From an uncultured Lachnospiraceae bacterium (lineage in GTDB: Bacteria > Bacillota > Clostridia > Lachnospirales > Lachnospiraceae): DNA of 38,607 nucleotides. The stretch covers positions 75,469-114,075 of the forward strand of contig CAJUBP010000010.1 in NCBI GenBank assembly GCA_910584585.1. The letters run 5' to 3'. This document shows positions 15,410 to 22,889 of the stretch, in pieces (position 1 is the first letter of the stretch; each line of letters starts with the position of its first letter). The translations under genes and the position numbers were made by a program. Under the pieces are notes generated by a model. The model ran no database searches. It was given only the letters and a program-made list of their open reading frames with translations, and was not told where the DNA came from.

Positions 15410-16456
15410 ATGGGTTTAGAAGCATATAAAGGAGTATATGTCTTTGCGCAGCAGGTAGACAATGTATTAAGCGGTATTGCTTTTGAATTACTGGGCAAAG
15501 CGAAAGACTTGGCAAAAGATTTAAGCACAGATGTAACAGCAGTATTGATTGGTTCCGGAGTCAAAGATCTGGCGGATCAGCTGGCAGAGTACGGCGCTGA
15601 TAAAGTAATCGTTGTAGACGATCCGGAATTAAAGGAGTACAGAACAGAGCCTTACACACATGCCCTTGCGTCTGTTATCAATGAATATAAGCCGGAAATT
15701 ATGTTAGTGGGCGCTACCGCAATCGGCCGTGATCTTGGCCCCCGGGTGTCCGCAAGGGTAAAAACCGGTCTTACCGCAGACTGTACCGTACTTGAAATCG
15801 GCGATTTCCCGCTGAATCCTATTCCGGGCAAAGAAGATGAGCAGAAACACAATCAGCTTCTGATGACGCGTCCTGCGTTCGGCGGCAATACCATCGCTAC
15901 CATCGCGTGCCCGGACAACCGTCCTCAGATGGCAACCGTGCGTCCCGGCGTTATGCAGAAAATTGATCCGATTAAGGGCGCAAAAGCTAACGTAGTAGAA
16001 TACAATCCAGGATTTACTCCCAATGACAAATACGTGGAAATCCTTAACGTAGTGAAAGCCGTAAAAGAAACCGAAGATATCATGGAAGCAAAGATTCTGG
16101 TTTCCGGCGGCCGCGGCGTTGGAAGCGCAGAGAACTTCAAGATGCTGCAGGATTTGGCAGATGTGATCGGCGGAACCGTAAGCTGCTCCCGTGCAGTGGT
16201 AGAAAACGGCTGGAAGCCGGTAGACTTGCAGGTAGGACAGACCGGTAAGACCGTTCGCCCCAACGTATACTTTGCAATCGGCATTTCCGGAGCAATCCAG
16301 CATGTGGCAGGTATGGAAGAAGCAGATATCATCATCGCAATCAATAAAGATGAAGACGCGCCCATCTTTGATGTAGCTGACTACGGCGTAGTCGGAGACT
16401 TACATAAAGTGGTTCCCGCTTTGACAGAGGCTTTGAAAGCTGAGATGGCAAACTAA
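15410..16456 (+). CDS. etfA: electron transfer flavoprotein alpha subunit
   Basis: 348 residues from ATG 15410. An in-frame GTG at 15401 has a better spaced AAGGA and would add three residues, so the exact start is open. The C-terminal FAD domain has ILVSGGRGVG, SRAVVENGW, QVGQTGKTVRPNVYFAIGIS and INKDEDAPIFDVADYGVVGD, the full EtfA signature. It forms the heterodimer with EtfB and delivers electrons to Bcd. It is the last gene before a strong terminator. Confidence 0.94.
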   Translation: MGLEAYKGVYVFAQQVDNVLSGIAFELLGKAKDLAKDLSTDVTAVLIGSGVKDLADQLAEYGADKVIVVDDPELKEYRTEPYTHALASVINEYKPEIMLVGATAIGRDLGPRVSARVKTGLTADCTVLEIGDFPLNPIPGKEDEQKHNQLLMTRPAFGGNTIATIACPDNRPQMATVRPGVMQKIDPIKGAKANVVEYNPGFTPNDKYVEILNVVKAVKETEDIMEAKILVSGGRGVGSAENFKMLQDLADVIGGTVSCSRAVVENGWKPVDLQVGQTGKTVRPNVYFAIGISGAIQHVAGMEEADIIIAINKDEDAPIFDVADYGVVGDLHKVVPALTEALKAEMAN

Positions 16457-16482
16457 AATTTTCCAAAGAAATATAGGAAGAG

Positions 16483-16509
16483 CCCCGGCGCTGCTGCGCC
16501 GGGGTTTTT
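16483..16509 (+). terminator. rho-independent terminator of the butyrate operon
   Basis: CCCCGGCGC and GCGCCGGGG form a perfect 9-bp GC stem with a TGCT loop, followed by TTTTT. It lies 27 bases after the etfA stop. Confidence 0.92.
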
Positions 16510-16525
16510 AAAAAATACAAATTCA

Positions 16526-16555
16526 TTGTATTTTTCCTATTAGTTGTGATATAAT
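16526..16555 (+). promoter_or_regulatory. gpmI promoter
   Basis: TATAAT at 16550-16555 is preceded by TGA (extended -10). TTGTAT at 16526-16531 is a poor -35 with an 18-base spacer. Transcription would start at about 16562, so the tandem repeat pair forms nearly the whole gpmI leader. Confidence 0.6.
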
Positions 16556-16563
16556 TTGCCTTG

Positions 16564-16707
16564 AGGAGGGACCCGGTACAAAGTAAAGAGCAGCCAAGAC
16601 GAGGAAAGCCGGGAGGAGCCCTGAAGGCTTGCCCGGAGGGACCCGGCGCAAAAAAAAGAGCATCCAAGACGAGGAAAGCCGGGAGGAGTCCTGAAGGCTT
16701 GCCTTGA
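16564..16707 (+). repeat. tandem pair of the two-stem repeat element, in the gpmI leader
   Basis: Two copies with a 70-bp period: GGAGGGACCCGG at 16565-16576 and 16635-16646, AAGCCGGGAGGAG at 16606-16618 and 16676-16688, then CCTGAAGGCTTG after each. CCCGG(C) pairs with (G)CCGGG, and CC-TGAA-GG forms a second mini-stem. The same architecture is seen at 1662-1777 beyond efp. Stems and flanks are conserved while the spacer drifts, as expected for a structured RNA or REP-like element. It matches no riboswitch class I know. Confidence 0.65.
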
Positions 16708-16752
16708 GGATGAAATATCATTTAAAAGAGAGAAAGGGAGATGAAAGATCTT

Positions 16753-18294
16753 ATGAGCAAAAAACCTGCAGTATTGATGATTTTAGACGGATTCGGATTA
16801 AATGAAAAGCATGAGGCGAATGCCGTATACGAAGCAAACACCCCGAACATAGACGGCCTGATGAAAGACTATCCTTTCGTCAGAGGCTATGCCAGCGGAC
16901 TTTCCGTAGGGTTGCCGGACGGACAGATGGGCAATTCTGAGGTGGGCCATTTGAACATGGGTGCAGGAAGAATTGTATACCAGGAATTGACAAGGATCAG
17001 CAAAGAAATCGAAGACGGAGATTTCTTTAAAAATGAAGCTTTGCTGAAAGGTATTCAGAATGTGAAGGAGAACAATTCTTCCCTGCATTTGTACGGATTG
17101 CTGTCAGACGGCGGCGTACACAGCCATATTACCCATTTATATGGATTGCTGGAACTGGCGAAACGGGAAGGAATTGAAAAGGTTTATGTGCACTGCTTCC
17201 TGGACGGCCGAGATACTTCCCCAACCTCCGGCAAAGGATTTATGGAAGCTTTGGAGAGCAAAATGAAGGAAATCGGCGTTGGTCAGATTGCAACGGTAAT
17301 GGGACGTTATTATGTGATGGACCGCGACAACCGCTGGGACAGAGTGGAAACTGCTTACAAAGCCCTTGCTTACGGCGAAGGAAAGCGCGCGGCCAACGCA
17401 GTGGAGGCAGTGGCAGCTTCTTACGCGGAGGATGTAACCGATGAATTCGTAGTTCCCACTGTAGTGGAGAAAGACGGCAAGCCGGTGGCAACGATAGAGG
17501 ATAAGGACAGCATCATTTTCTTTAATTTCCGCCCGGACCGCGCAAGAGAGATTACCAGGACCTTCTGCATGGAGGAGTTTGACGGATTTGACAGAGGACC
17601 CAGGAAACAGGTAACCTACATCTGCTTTACAGAGTATGATGTGACAATTCCCAATAAAACCGTGGCCTTCCATAAAGTAGAACTGACCAATACTTTCGGA
17701 CAGTTTTTGGCGGATCACGGCAAGACTCAGGCGAGAATTGCGGAAACAGAGAAATATGCCCATGTGACATTTTTCTTTAACGGCGGCGTGGAAGAGCCCA
17801 ATGCAGGGGAAGACAGAATCCTTGTAAATTCCCCCAAAGTGGCCACCTATGATTTGAAACCGGAAATGAGCGCTTACGAAGTGTGCGATAAGCTGGCGGA
17901 AGCCATTAAATCTGATAAATATGACGTGATTATCATTAACTTTGCAAATCCGGACATGGTAGGCCACACCGGCGTGGAAGCGGCGGCTATCAAAGCAGTG
18001 GAAGCGGTGGACGCCTGCGTGGGCAAAGCAGTGGCAGCCTTGAAAGAGGTGGACGGCGTGATGTTCCTGTGCGCAGACCACGGAAACGCAGAGCAGTTAA
18101 TTGATTATAACACAGGGGAAAGCTTTACAGCACATACCATTAATCCGGTGCCCTTTATCCTGATTAATTATGACGACAGCTATACGCTGCGTGAGGGCGG
18201 ATGCCTGGCGGATATTGCGCCTACCTTAATTGAGATTATGGGAATGGAGCAGCCAAAGGAAATGACAGGCAAATCTCTGCTGGTGAAACGCTAA
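16753..18294 (+). CDS. gpmI: 2,3-bisphosphoglycerate-independent phosphoglycerate mutase
   Basis: 513 residues from ATG 16753 (MSKKPAVLMILDG), the usual GpmI length. An ATG at 16741 directly abuts GGGAG and is less likely. It interconverts 3- and 2-phosphoglycerate in glycolysis with two Mn ions. It shows Asp12 in ILDGFG, the phospho-acceptor Ser62 in MGNSEVGH, DGRDTSPTSG, FFNFRPDRARE and CADHGNAEQ, all alkaline-phosphatase superfamily metal-site motifs. It has its own promoter and an unusual repeat-filled leader. Enolase, the next glycolytic enzyme, lies at the far end of the window. Confidence 0.95.
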   Translation: MSKKPAVLMILDGFGLNEKHEANAVYEANTPNIDGLMKDYPFVRGYASGLSVGLPDGQMGNSEVGHLNMGAGRIVYQELTRISKEIEDGDFFKNEALLKGIQNVKENNSSLHLYGLLSDGGVHSHITHLYGLLELAKREGIEKVYVHCFLDGRDTSPTSGKGFMEALESKMKEIGVGQIATVMGRYYVMDRDNRWDRVETAYKALAYGEGKRAANAVEAVAASYAEDVTDEFVVPTVVEKDGKPVATIEDKDSIIFFNFRPDRAREITRTFCMEEFDGFDRGPRKQVTYICFTEYDVTIPNKTVAFHKVELTNTFGQFLADHGKTQARIAETEKYAHVTFFFNGGVEEPNAGEDRILVNSPKVATYDLKPEMSAYEVCDKLAEAIKSDKYDVIIINFANPDMVGHTGVEAAAIKAVEAVDACVGKAVAALKEVDGVMFLCADHGNAEQLIDYNTGESFTAHTINPVPFILINYDDSYTLREGGCLADIAPTLIEIMGMEQPKEMTGKSLLVKR

Positions 18295-18358
18295 AAATGG
18301 AGAAATTAGAAAACGGCATGTTCCGGCATTCCATGAAGAAGCCTTAATAGAAAAAGGA

Positions 18359-18456
18359 GCCGTCGGGAAATGAAATTTGCACACAATATATCGTTGTGTT
18401 TCAGAAAGAATTACAGCGTATATTGTGAGAAATCTTTTATTTCCCGGCGGCTTTCT
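18359..18456. terminator. bidirectional terminator between gpmI and the PilZ gene
   Basis: GCCGTCGGGAAAT (18359-18371) pairs with ATTTCCCGGCGGC (18439-18451) with one G-T pair. CACAATATA/TATATTGTG extends the stem inside. TTTCTTTA follows on the plus strand, and AAAAA at 18351-18355 gives a U-run on the minus strand. Confidence 0.75.
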
Positions 18457-18852
18457 TTAGGAACCTATGGGTTCGGACATCTCCCAATAGAAATGGTTCC
18501 CTGAAAGATCATCGTTGTCCTTGAAGCATTCCCGGATTAAAGTGCAAAAAGAATCTTCCAATTCAATAAATTCACAGCCATATGCGTAGCGGCAGTCATC
18601 CAAAGCCGAACAGTGGGTGACAGTCAATGTAACCAGAAATCCCGGCATTGTCCCCAGCGTAAGGCAGGCATGAAATCGGTATTGCGGCGGAAGGATACTC
18701 TCTGAAATGAATCCAACGCCATGCTCAGAAATATGAGTCAGCACAAGTGGGACTTCCAAATGATGGATGCCTGAGACATCCTGTCTGTACAGATCACAAA
18801 TGTGAAGATGAACATCAATGGGAATTCGTTGGCTTCTGCGTGTTTCCAGCAT
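18457..18852 (-). CDS. PilZ domain protein
   Basis: 131 residues from the ATG at 18852; AAGGAGG lies 11 bases upstream on its strand. An in-frame ATG at 18909 sits inside a palindromic repeat and is rejected. RRSQRIPI near residues 5-12 matches the PilZ RxxxR c-di-GMP motif, and THISEHGVGF near 39-48 matches the (D/N)xSxxG motif with His in the first place. The protein probably binds c-di-GMP and may influence motility, since the flagellin locus lies 2.4 kb away. The family assignment is from these two motifs and size only. Confidence 0.7.
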   Translation of the reverse strand: MLETRRSQRIPIDVHLHICDLYRQDVSGIHHLEVPLVLTHISEHGVGFISESILPPQYRFHACLTLGTMPGFLVTLTVTHCSALDDCRYAYGCEFIELEDSFCTLIRECFKDNDDLSGNHFYWEMSEPIGS

Positions 18853-18883
18853 GGTTGTTCTGACCTCCTTTGTAGAATTTAAA

Positions 18884-18920
18884 AAGAGCATTTGAAAAGC
18901 ATTTTTCAAACACGCTCTAG
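18884..18920. repeat. small palindromic repeat (AGAGC-type)
   Basis: AGAGCATTTGAAAA and TTTTTCAAACACGCTCT face each other around GC-A. The half AAACACGCTCTAG recurs exactly at 36834-36846, and GACACGCTCTAG at 6297-6308. It lies directly upstream of the PilZ gene and may act as a hairpin in its leader. Confidence 0.6.
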
Positions 18921-19016
18921 TATTTTGGTACTAGTCTATCACGGAGAAAGGCAGATGGCAAGTGGTTTTTTGGCAAAATTTTGATACTCTGTTTACCGGG
19001 ATATGTCTGCTTGACC

Positions 19017-19045
19017 TTTACAGGCTCAGAAGGGCGTCGTATAAT
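19017..19045 (+). promoter_or_regulatory. promoter of the second ATPase gene
   Basis: TTTACA at 19017-19022, a 17-base spacer and a perfect TATAAT at 19040-19045, 53 bases before the ATG at 19098. CTAGTA/TACTAG palindrome at about 18917-18934 lies further upstream. Confidence 0.7.
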
Positions 19046-19097
19046 AGTTGAAAAAAAGAGGGTAGATTTACCCGAAATATTCAATAGGAGGTATCGC

Positions 19098-20351
19098 ATG
19101 GATCTAAAAAGGGATAAATATCTGAATGATTTAATGAATCGTATGCATAACGGAATGATAAAGGTTGTCACAGGTATTCGGCGGAGCGGAAAATCTTATT
19201 TGCTTTTTCACATATTTAGAAACTATCTGCTCGAGCAGGGCATTCCAAAATCCCATATTATTGCCATTGAATTGGATCAGAGGAAAAACAGGCAGTACCG
19301 CGATCCGGACGTGATCTTAGATTATATTGAATCCCTCATGAAAGATAAAGAACCCTACTATATTATATTGGATGAAGTTCAGATGCTGAGGGAATTTGAG
19401 GAGGTTCTCAACTCTTTGCTCCATATCAGAAATGCAGATATTTATGTGACTGGGAGCAATTCAAAGTTTTTATCGAAAGATGTCATCACGGAATTTCGGG
19501 GAAGAGGGGATGAAATTCATATTTATCCCTTTACATTTAAGGAATTTATGGAAGCCTACGAGGGGGATATCTATCATGGATGGGCCGAGTATGTGGTATA
19601 TGGCGGTCTGCCCCTTACTGTTACTATGAAAACAGAAGAACAGAAAGTGAACTATCTGACAAATTTGTTTCAGGAAACTTATTTGCGGGATATTATGGAG
19701 AGGTACCATATTGAGAAAGTACAGGAGTTGGAAGACCTGATCAATATTCTGGCGTCCGCAGTGGGTTCCCTTACCAATCCGTCTAAAATAGAGGCAACTT
19801 TTCGGAGTGTCATTCAATCTGAAATCAGTTTAAATACAATCCGCCAATATATGGAATATTTGGAAGACGCTTTTTTGATCAACAAGGCCAACCGCTACAA
19901 TGTAAAGGGCAGAAAATATATTGGAACGCCGCTGAAATATTATTTTGAAGACGTAGGCCTGCGGAATGCAAGATTGGGATTCCGGCAGGTGGAAGAAACC
20001 CATTTAATGGAAAATATTGTATTTAATGAACTCCGCAGCAGAGGATTTTCTGTAGATGTAGGAGTTGTGGAAAAGAGAGAGAAAAATGCGGAAGGCAAAA
20101 TAGAAAAGAAGCAGTTGGAAATAGATTTTATCGCTAATTTAGGAAGCAGACGTTACTATATACAATCCGCATTCCATATGGCTACAGAGGAAAAGAGACT
20201 TCAGGAGAAAGCATCTCTTATCAGTGTAAATGATTCTTTTAAGAAGATTATTCTGGTGAAAGATGTTGTAAATGTCACCAGGGATGAGGTTGGAATTACT
20301 ACAATGAGTATTTTTGATTTTCTGCTGAAAGAAAACAGTCTGGAGTTGTAG
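19098..20351 (+). CDS. AAA-type ATPase, DUF4143-like, second type
   Basis: 417 residues from ATG 19098, which follows ATAGGAGG; the frame is open from 18981 but crosses the promoter. The P-loop is GIRRSGKS at 26-33 and Walker B YIILDEVQ at 88-95. The sensor-like VTGSNSKFLSKD is followed by EFRGRGDEIHIYPFTFKEF. The C-terminal part has KQLEIDFIANLGSRRYYIQSAF, like a nuclease-fold core, although the usual Lys after the second acidic strand is not evident. It is clearly distinct from the ATPase at 6573. Cellular function is unknown for the family. Confidence 0.82.
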   Translation: MDLKRDKYLNDLMNRMHNGMIKVVTGIRRSGKSYLLFHIFRNYLLEQGIPKSHIIAIELDQRKNRQYRDPDVILDYIESLMKDKEPYYIILDEVQMLREFEEVLNSLLHIRNADIYVTGSNSKFLSKDVITEFRGRGDEIHIYPFTFKEFMEAYEGDIYHGWAEYVVYGGLPLTVTMKTEEQKVNYLTNLFQETYLRDIMERYHIEKVQELEDLINILASAVGSLTNPSKIEATFRSVIQSEISLNTIRQYMEYLEDAFLINKANRYNVKGRKYIGTPLKYYFEDVGLRNARLGFRQVEETHLMENIVFNELRSRGFSVDVGVVEKREKNAEGKIEKKQLEIDFIANLGSRRYYIQSAFHMATEEKRLQEKASLISVNDSFKKIILVKDVVNVTRDEVGITTMSIFDFLLKENSLEL

Positions 20352-20420
20352 CGTCAGAAAGACAGTGGATCTTGTCTGAGCAAATGTGAAAGTTTTTGCA
20401 GGGAACAAAAGGTGCGCCAG

Positions 20421-20467
20421 TCAGGCGGTTATGCTGAATATGGGAATCAGCATAACCGCCTGATTTT
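20421..20467 (+). terminator. terminator of the second ATPase gene
   Basis: TCAGGCGGTTATGCTGA (20421-20437) and its exact complement at 20447-20463 form a perfect 17-bp stem with a 9-base loop, followed by TTTTAT. Confidence 0.8.
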
Positions 20468-20492
20468 ATGAATTTTATAGGGAAAAGATGCA

Positions 20493-20531
20493 GAAAAATG
20501 CAACAATTTCTACTAAATTGTTGCATTTTTC
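20493..20531. repeat. perfect hairpin, copy 1 of an inverted pair
   Basis: GAAAAATGCAACAATTT and AAATTGTTGCATTTTTC form a perfect 17-bp stem around CTACT. Read on the minus strand its core, ATGCAACA-TTTAGTAGAAA-TGTTGCAT, nearly equals the hairpin at 20650-20678 read on the plus strand. It may terminate in both directions. Confidence 0.7.
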
Positions 20532-20544
20532 ATTTACACAGATA

Positions 20545-20571
20545 ATATCGGCTCTTTCCCGCTATACTTAA
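20545..20571 (-). promoter_or_regulatory. sigma-28 type promoter pointing left
   Basis: On the minus strand GCCGATAT (20552 to 20545) is an exact match to the flagellar sigma-28 -10 consensus. TAAG lies 14 bases before it (TTAA with 15). No gene lies downstream on that strand before the hairpins at 20531-20493 and 20463-20421, so a short noncoding RNA is possible. Confidence 0.5.
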
Positions 20572-20649
20572 CCTCTTTTATGAAAAAATTTATAAAAATT
20601 TGTGAGGCCATATTGCTCAACCCCGCTGTTTCTCAGGGGTTCTGCGTCC

Positions 20650-20678
20650 ATGCAACAGTTTAGTAGAAAGTGTTGCAT
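20650..20678. repeat. hairpin in the csrA leader, copy 2 of the inverted pair
   Basis: ATGCAACA (20650-20657) pairs with TGTTGCAT (20671-20678) around GTTTAGTAGAAAG. It differs from copy 1 (other strand) at two loop-closing positions. The 413-base gap 20352-20764 holds these hairpins, the terminator at 20421 and the leftward promoter, but no ORF that I would defend. Confidence 0.65.
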
Positions 20679-20764
20679 CCCAAAAATCATCAGGAAGTGA
20701 TTTCCTGGCCGCATTCCGGAAGAGAATTTTTCCAGACGGCAGGAAGAAAAACAAGGAGGTTCCC

Positions 20765-21058
20765 ATGCTGAAATTAACAGTGAAAGCCGGCGAATACTTA
20801 TTGGTCGGAGACGAAGTAAAAGTAGTGTTTACCGGAGGCAGTTCCAATAACCTGCATGTTCTGGTGGACGCGCCCAAGTCCATGAATATCGTCCGGAGCA
20901 CAGCGTTGGAGAAATACGGAATGGCTGCAGAGCCGGGGAATGAAGTGAAACATCACAGAGACAAAGAATTGTCCCCAGAGGCCAAAGAGAAGATTAAAGC
21001 AATTCTTATGGAAGAGCGGCGGAAAACCAGAAAACAAAAAAATAACAGCAGAGAATAA
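20765..21058 (+). CDS. csrA: CsrA-family RNA-binding regulator with extended C-terminus
   Basis: 97 residues, against about 61-75 in typical CsrA. The first 50 align with CsrA: MLKLTVKAGEYLLVGDEVKV, the APK turn, and Arg44 in IVRS, the key RNA-contact residue. Arg6 is replaced by Val. Residues 51-97 are an extra, strongly charged tail (EKIKAILMEERRKTRK). Its ribosome site ACAAGGAGG itself contains a CsrA-like ANGGA motif, so autoregulation is possible. It lies 216 bases upstream of flagellin, whose leader also looks like a CsrA target. No fliW is seen in the window. Confidence 0.8.
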   Translation: MLKLTVKAGEYLLVGDEVKVVFTGGSSNNLHVLVDAPKSMNIVRSTALEKYGMAAEPGNEVKHHRDKELSPEAKEKIKAILMEERRKTRKQKNNSRE

Positions 21059-21081
21059 AACTGCAGCAATCGTGCCGAAAG
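21056..21081 (+). promoter_or_regulatory. possible sigma-28 promoter for flagellin
   Basis: TAAA at 21056-21059 and GCCGAAAG at 21074-21081, with a 14-base spacer, resemble the flagellar promoter TAAA-N15-GCCGATAT with two -10 mismatches. It overlaps the csrA stop codon. A GCAGGAG/CTCCTGC hairpin with TTATTAT (21116-21146) lies downstream and could instead end the csrA transcript. Confidence 0.35.
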
Positions 21082-21187
21082 GCCGGAAAATGGCGAAAGC
21101 AAAAACGGTAATAACGCAGGAGTAACCTAGGGCTCCTGCTTATTATAAACAGCGCCTGTTCCAGGAATAGGAAGCTGGCAAAATGCA

Positions 21188-21238
21188 CGCAAACGGATTT
21201 GCGGCATAACAGATACCCGGAACAATAGAAAATCCGGG
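21188..21238 (+). promoter_or_regulatory. CsrA-type binding structure in the flagellin leader
   Basis: CGCAAA-CGGA-TTTGCG (21188-21203) is a perfect 6-bp hairpin with GGA in the loop, the classic CsrA site. A second stem CCCGGA/TCCGGG (21216-21238) follows. The ribosome site ACAAGGAGG just before ATG 21275 supplies a second GGA. In Bacillus hag, a hairpin site plus a site over the SD gives CsrA repression; the same plan is visible here. Confidence 0.55.
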
Positions 21239-21274
21239 CATTCAAGACCATAAACAACAAGGAGGAAAAATATT

Positions 21275-22486
21275 ATGGCAATGGTAGTACAGCACAATCT
21301 TACAGCAGTAAATGCAAACAGACAGTTAGGCGTAACAACAAGTTCACAGGCAAAATCATCTGAGAAGTTGTCTTCCGGTTACAGAATCAACCGTGCAGGC
21401 GATGATGCTGCAGGTCTTAAGATTTCAGAAAAGATGAGAAGTCAGATCCGCGGTTTGAACAAGGCTTCTTCCAATGCTCAGGACGGAATTTCTTTGATTC
21501 AGACAGCAGAAGGCGCGTTAAATGAAGCCCATTCTATTCTTCAGAGAATGAATGAACTGGCAGTGCAGGGTGCAAATGATACCAATGAAGGCATTGACCG
21601 CGATGCGATCAATCAGGAGTTGGATCAGCTGACACAGGAGTTGGACAGAATTTCTACTACGACCCAGTTCAATAAGCAGAATCTGTTGGATGGAAGCTTC
21701 CAGAGTAAAAATCTTCAGGTCGGCGCAAATGCAGATCAGAAAATTCAGATTAGCATTGGAAATATGGATGCAAAAACTCTGGGCTTAAAATCTATTACCA
21801 AAACAATCAGCTTCGATAGCCAAAAAGGAAATAAACCTACTGTTATCAAATATGAGGGAATGTCAACCAACTATAAGAGCGCTTACGCAACAAAAGCGTC
21901 AGCCCTTACCGCAGCTATTAAATCATTTGGAAAGAAAATCAGTACAAAATATAATTCCAAGAGTTTGTATACGAAGCAGTTTGATAAAACTACCGGAAGC
22001 GCATTCTTTGTAGGTTTGATTGACGGAAAACGTTACGGCACGTCAGCCAGCGTAATTAAAGCGGATATCACTCACGCAATCAGCCAGATGTCTGCTGAAT
22101 TAAGAGCAGATTTTGGAAAATATGTAGCAGTTACCGCAACATCGGCAGCGAAAGCCCTCAGTTCCTATACAGTATCCGGGCAGCAGGTGTCTGTGGATAA
22201 TTATGCCGTAGCAAATGATTCCATCACGGCAATTCAGGAAGCAATCAACAGAATTTCCACACAGCGTTCTGCGTTGGGCGCAATTCAGAACAGATTAGAG
22301 CATACGGTTGCAAACCTTGATAATGTATCAGAAAATACTCAGTCAGCAGAATCTCGTATTCGCGATACAGATATGGCTTCTGAAATGGTTGAGTACAGCA
22401 AAAATAATATTCTGGCACAGGCAGGACAGTCCATGCTGGCGCAGGCAAATCAGTCCACACAGGGCGTATTGTCATTACTGCAGTAA
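21275..22486 (+). CDS. fliC: flagellin
   Basis: 403 residues. The N-terminal D0/D1 domain runs from VVQHNLTAVNANRQLG to about residue 160, with the conserved SSGYRINRAGDDAAGL and NELAVQGANDTN. The C-terminal D1/D0 domain starts near 310 (SITAIQEAINRISTQRSALG) and ends in AQANQSTQGVLSLLQ. Residues about 170-300 are the surface-exposed variable region, rich in Ser/Thr/Lys, a likely glycosylation zone. The downstream Maf and Pse genes fit glycan addition. The filament protein is exported by the flagellar type III apparatus. The SD is AACAAGGAGG. Confidence 0.97.
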   Translation: MAMVVQHNLTAVNANRQLGVTTSSQAKSSEKLSSGYRINRAGDDAAGLKISEKMRSQIRGLNKASSNAQDGISLIQTAEGALNEAHSILQRMNELAVQGANDTNEGIDRDAINQELDQLTQELDRISTTTQFNKQNLLDGSFQSKNLQVGANADQKIQISIGNMDAKTLGLKSITKTISFDSQKGNKPTVIKYEGMSTNYKSAYATKASALTAAIKSFGKKISTKYNSKSLYTKQFDKTTGSAFFVGLIDGKRYGTSASVIKADITHAISQMSAELRADFGKYVAVTATSAAKALSSYTVSGQQVSVDNYAVANDSITAIQEAINRISTQRSALGAIQNRLEHTVANLDNVSENTQSAESRIRDTDMASEMVEYSKNNILAQAGQSMLAQANQSTQGVLSLLQ

Positions 22487-22509
22487 TATTTGCCGGGGTT
22501 TAAGAAAAG

Positions 22510-22548
22510 CAGGGGGTGCGGGCAGTCGGCCGTGCCCTCTGTTTTATG
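22510..22548 (+). terminator. terminator after flagellin
   Basis: A 12-bp stem with three G-T pairs, CAGGGGGTGCGG against CCGTGCCCTCTG, has an 8-base loop and is followed by TTTTAT. It probably reduces read-through from abundant flagellin mRNA into the glycosylation genes. Confidence 0.7.
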
Positions 22549-22565
22549 TGACAGGAGAGTTGTGT

Positions 22566-22889
22566 ATGGAAGAGAAAGCGAAAACGCTCTGGAGAATCAT
22601 TGATACCATTTGCGGCGGATATCATATTTATAAGGATGAAAATGTGCTTGAGAAAGCAAAGAAAGCGGCAGAGCCGATTCAGGAATATTGTAGCTTTTTT
22701 CTTCAGGGAAATATTTTTGGCATGGAGGAAAAAGCATATCAGGAATTATACTGTTTTGTAGTGCAGACGCTGGAAGATTTTGTGGAGGCTATTACCCAGG
22801 AGGATACTATTTTGATGTTGGATACGCTGGATTACGGATTACGGGAAATTGTATATATTTATAGGGAAAATGATGAGGCGACGGCATGA
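22566..22889 (+). CDS. small hypothetical protein between flagellin and maf
   Basis: 107 residues from ATG 22566 (AGGAG eight bases upstream). The frame is open from 22308 but that part overlaps flagellin. The sequence is acidic and predicted mostly helical, with two clustered aromatic/cysteine patches (RIIDTICGGYHIYKD and EYCSFFLQGN). I do not recognise a family. Its stop overlaps the maf start (ATGA), so the two are translationally coupled. A flagellin-glycosylation accessory or chaperone role is only a guess by position. Confidence 0.65.
   Translation: MEEKAKTLWRIIDTICGGYHIYKDENVLEKAKKAAEPIQEYCSFFLQGNIFGMEEKAYQELYCFVVQTLEDFVEAITQEDTILMLDTLDYGLREIVYIYRENDEATA

Noticed and set aside
16561..16710. 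Known riboswitch (guanidine, THF, c-di-GMP, ZTP) in the gpmI leader
   Set aside because: None of the conserved core sequences of these classes that I know is present. The motif also occurs outside leaders.
17137..18081. 314-residue minus-strand ORF inside gpmI
   Set aside because: A mirror frame of a strongly conserved gene; composition is His/Cys-rich and lacks a ribosome site.
20299..20526. 75-residue minus-strand ORF downstream of the leftward sigma-28 promoter
   Set aside because: It runs through the 17-bp terminator stem and into the ATPase gene antisense, with a Cys/His-rich random look; a noncoding transcript is more likely.
22308..22565. Upstream extension of the small gene before maf
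   Set aside because: It overlaps the flagellin C-terminus in another frame and crosses a terminator; ATG 22566 has its own ribosome site.
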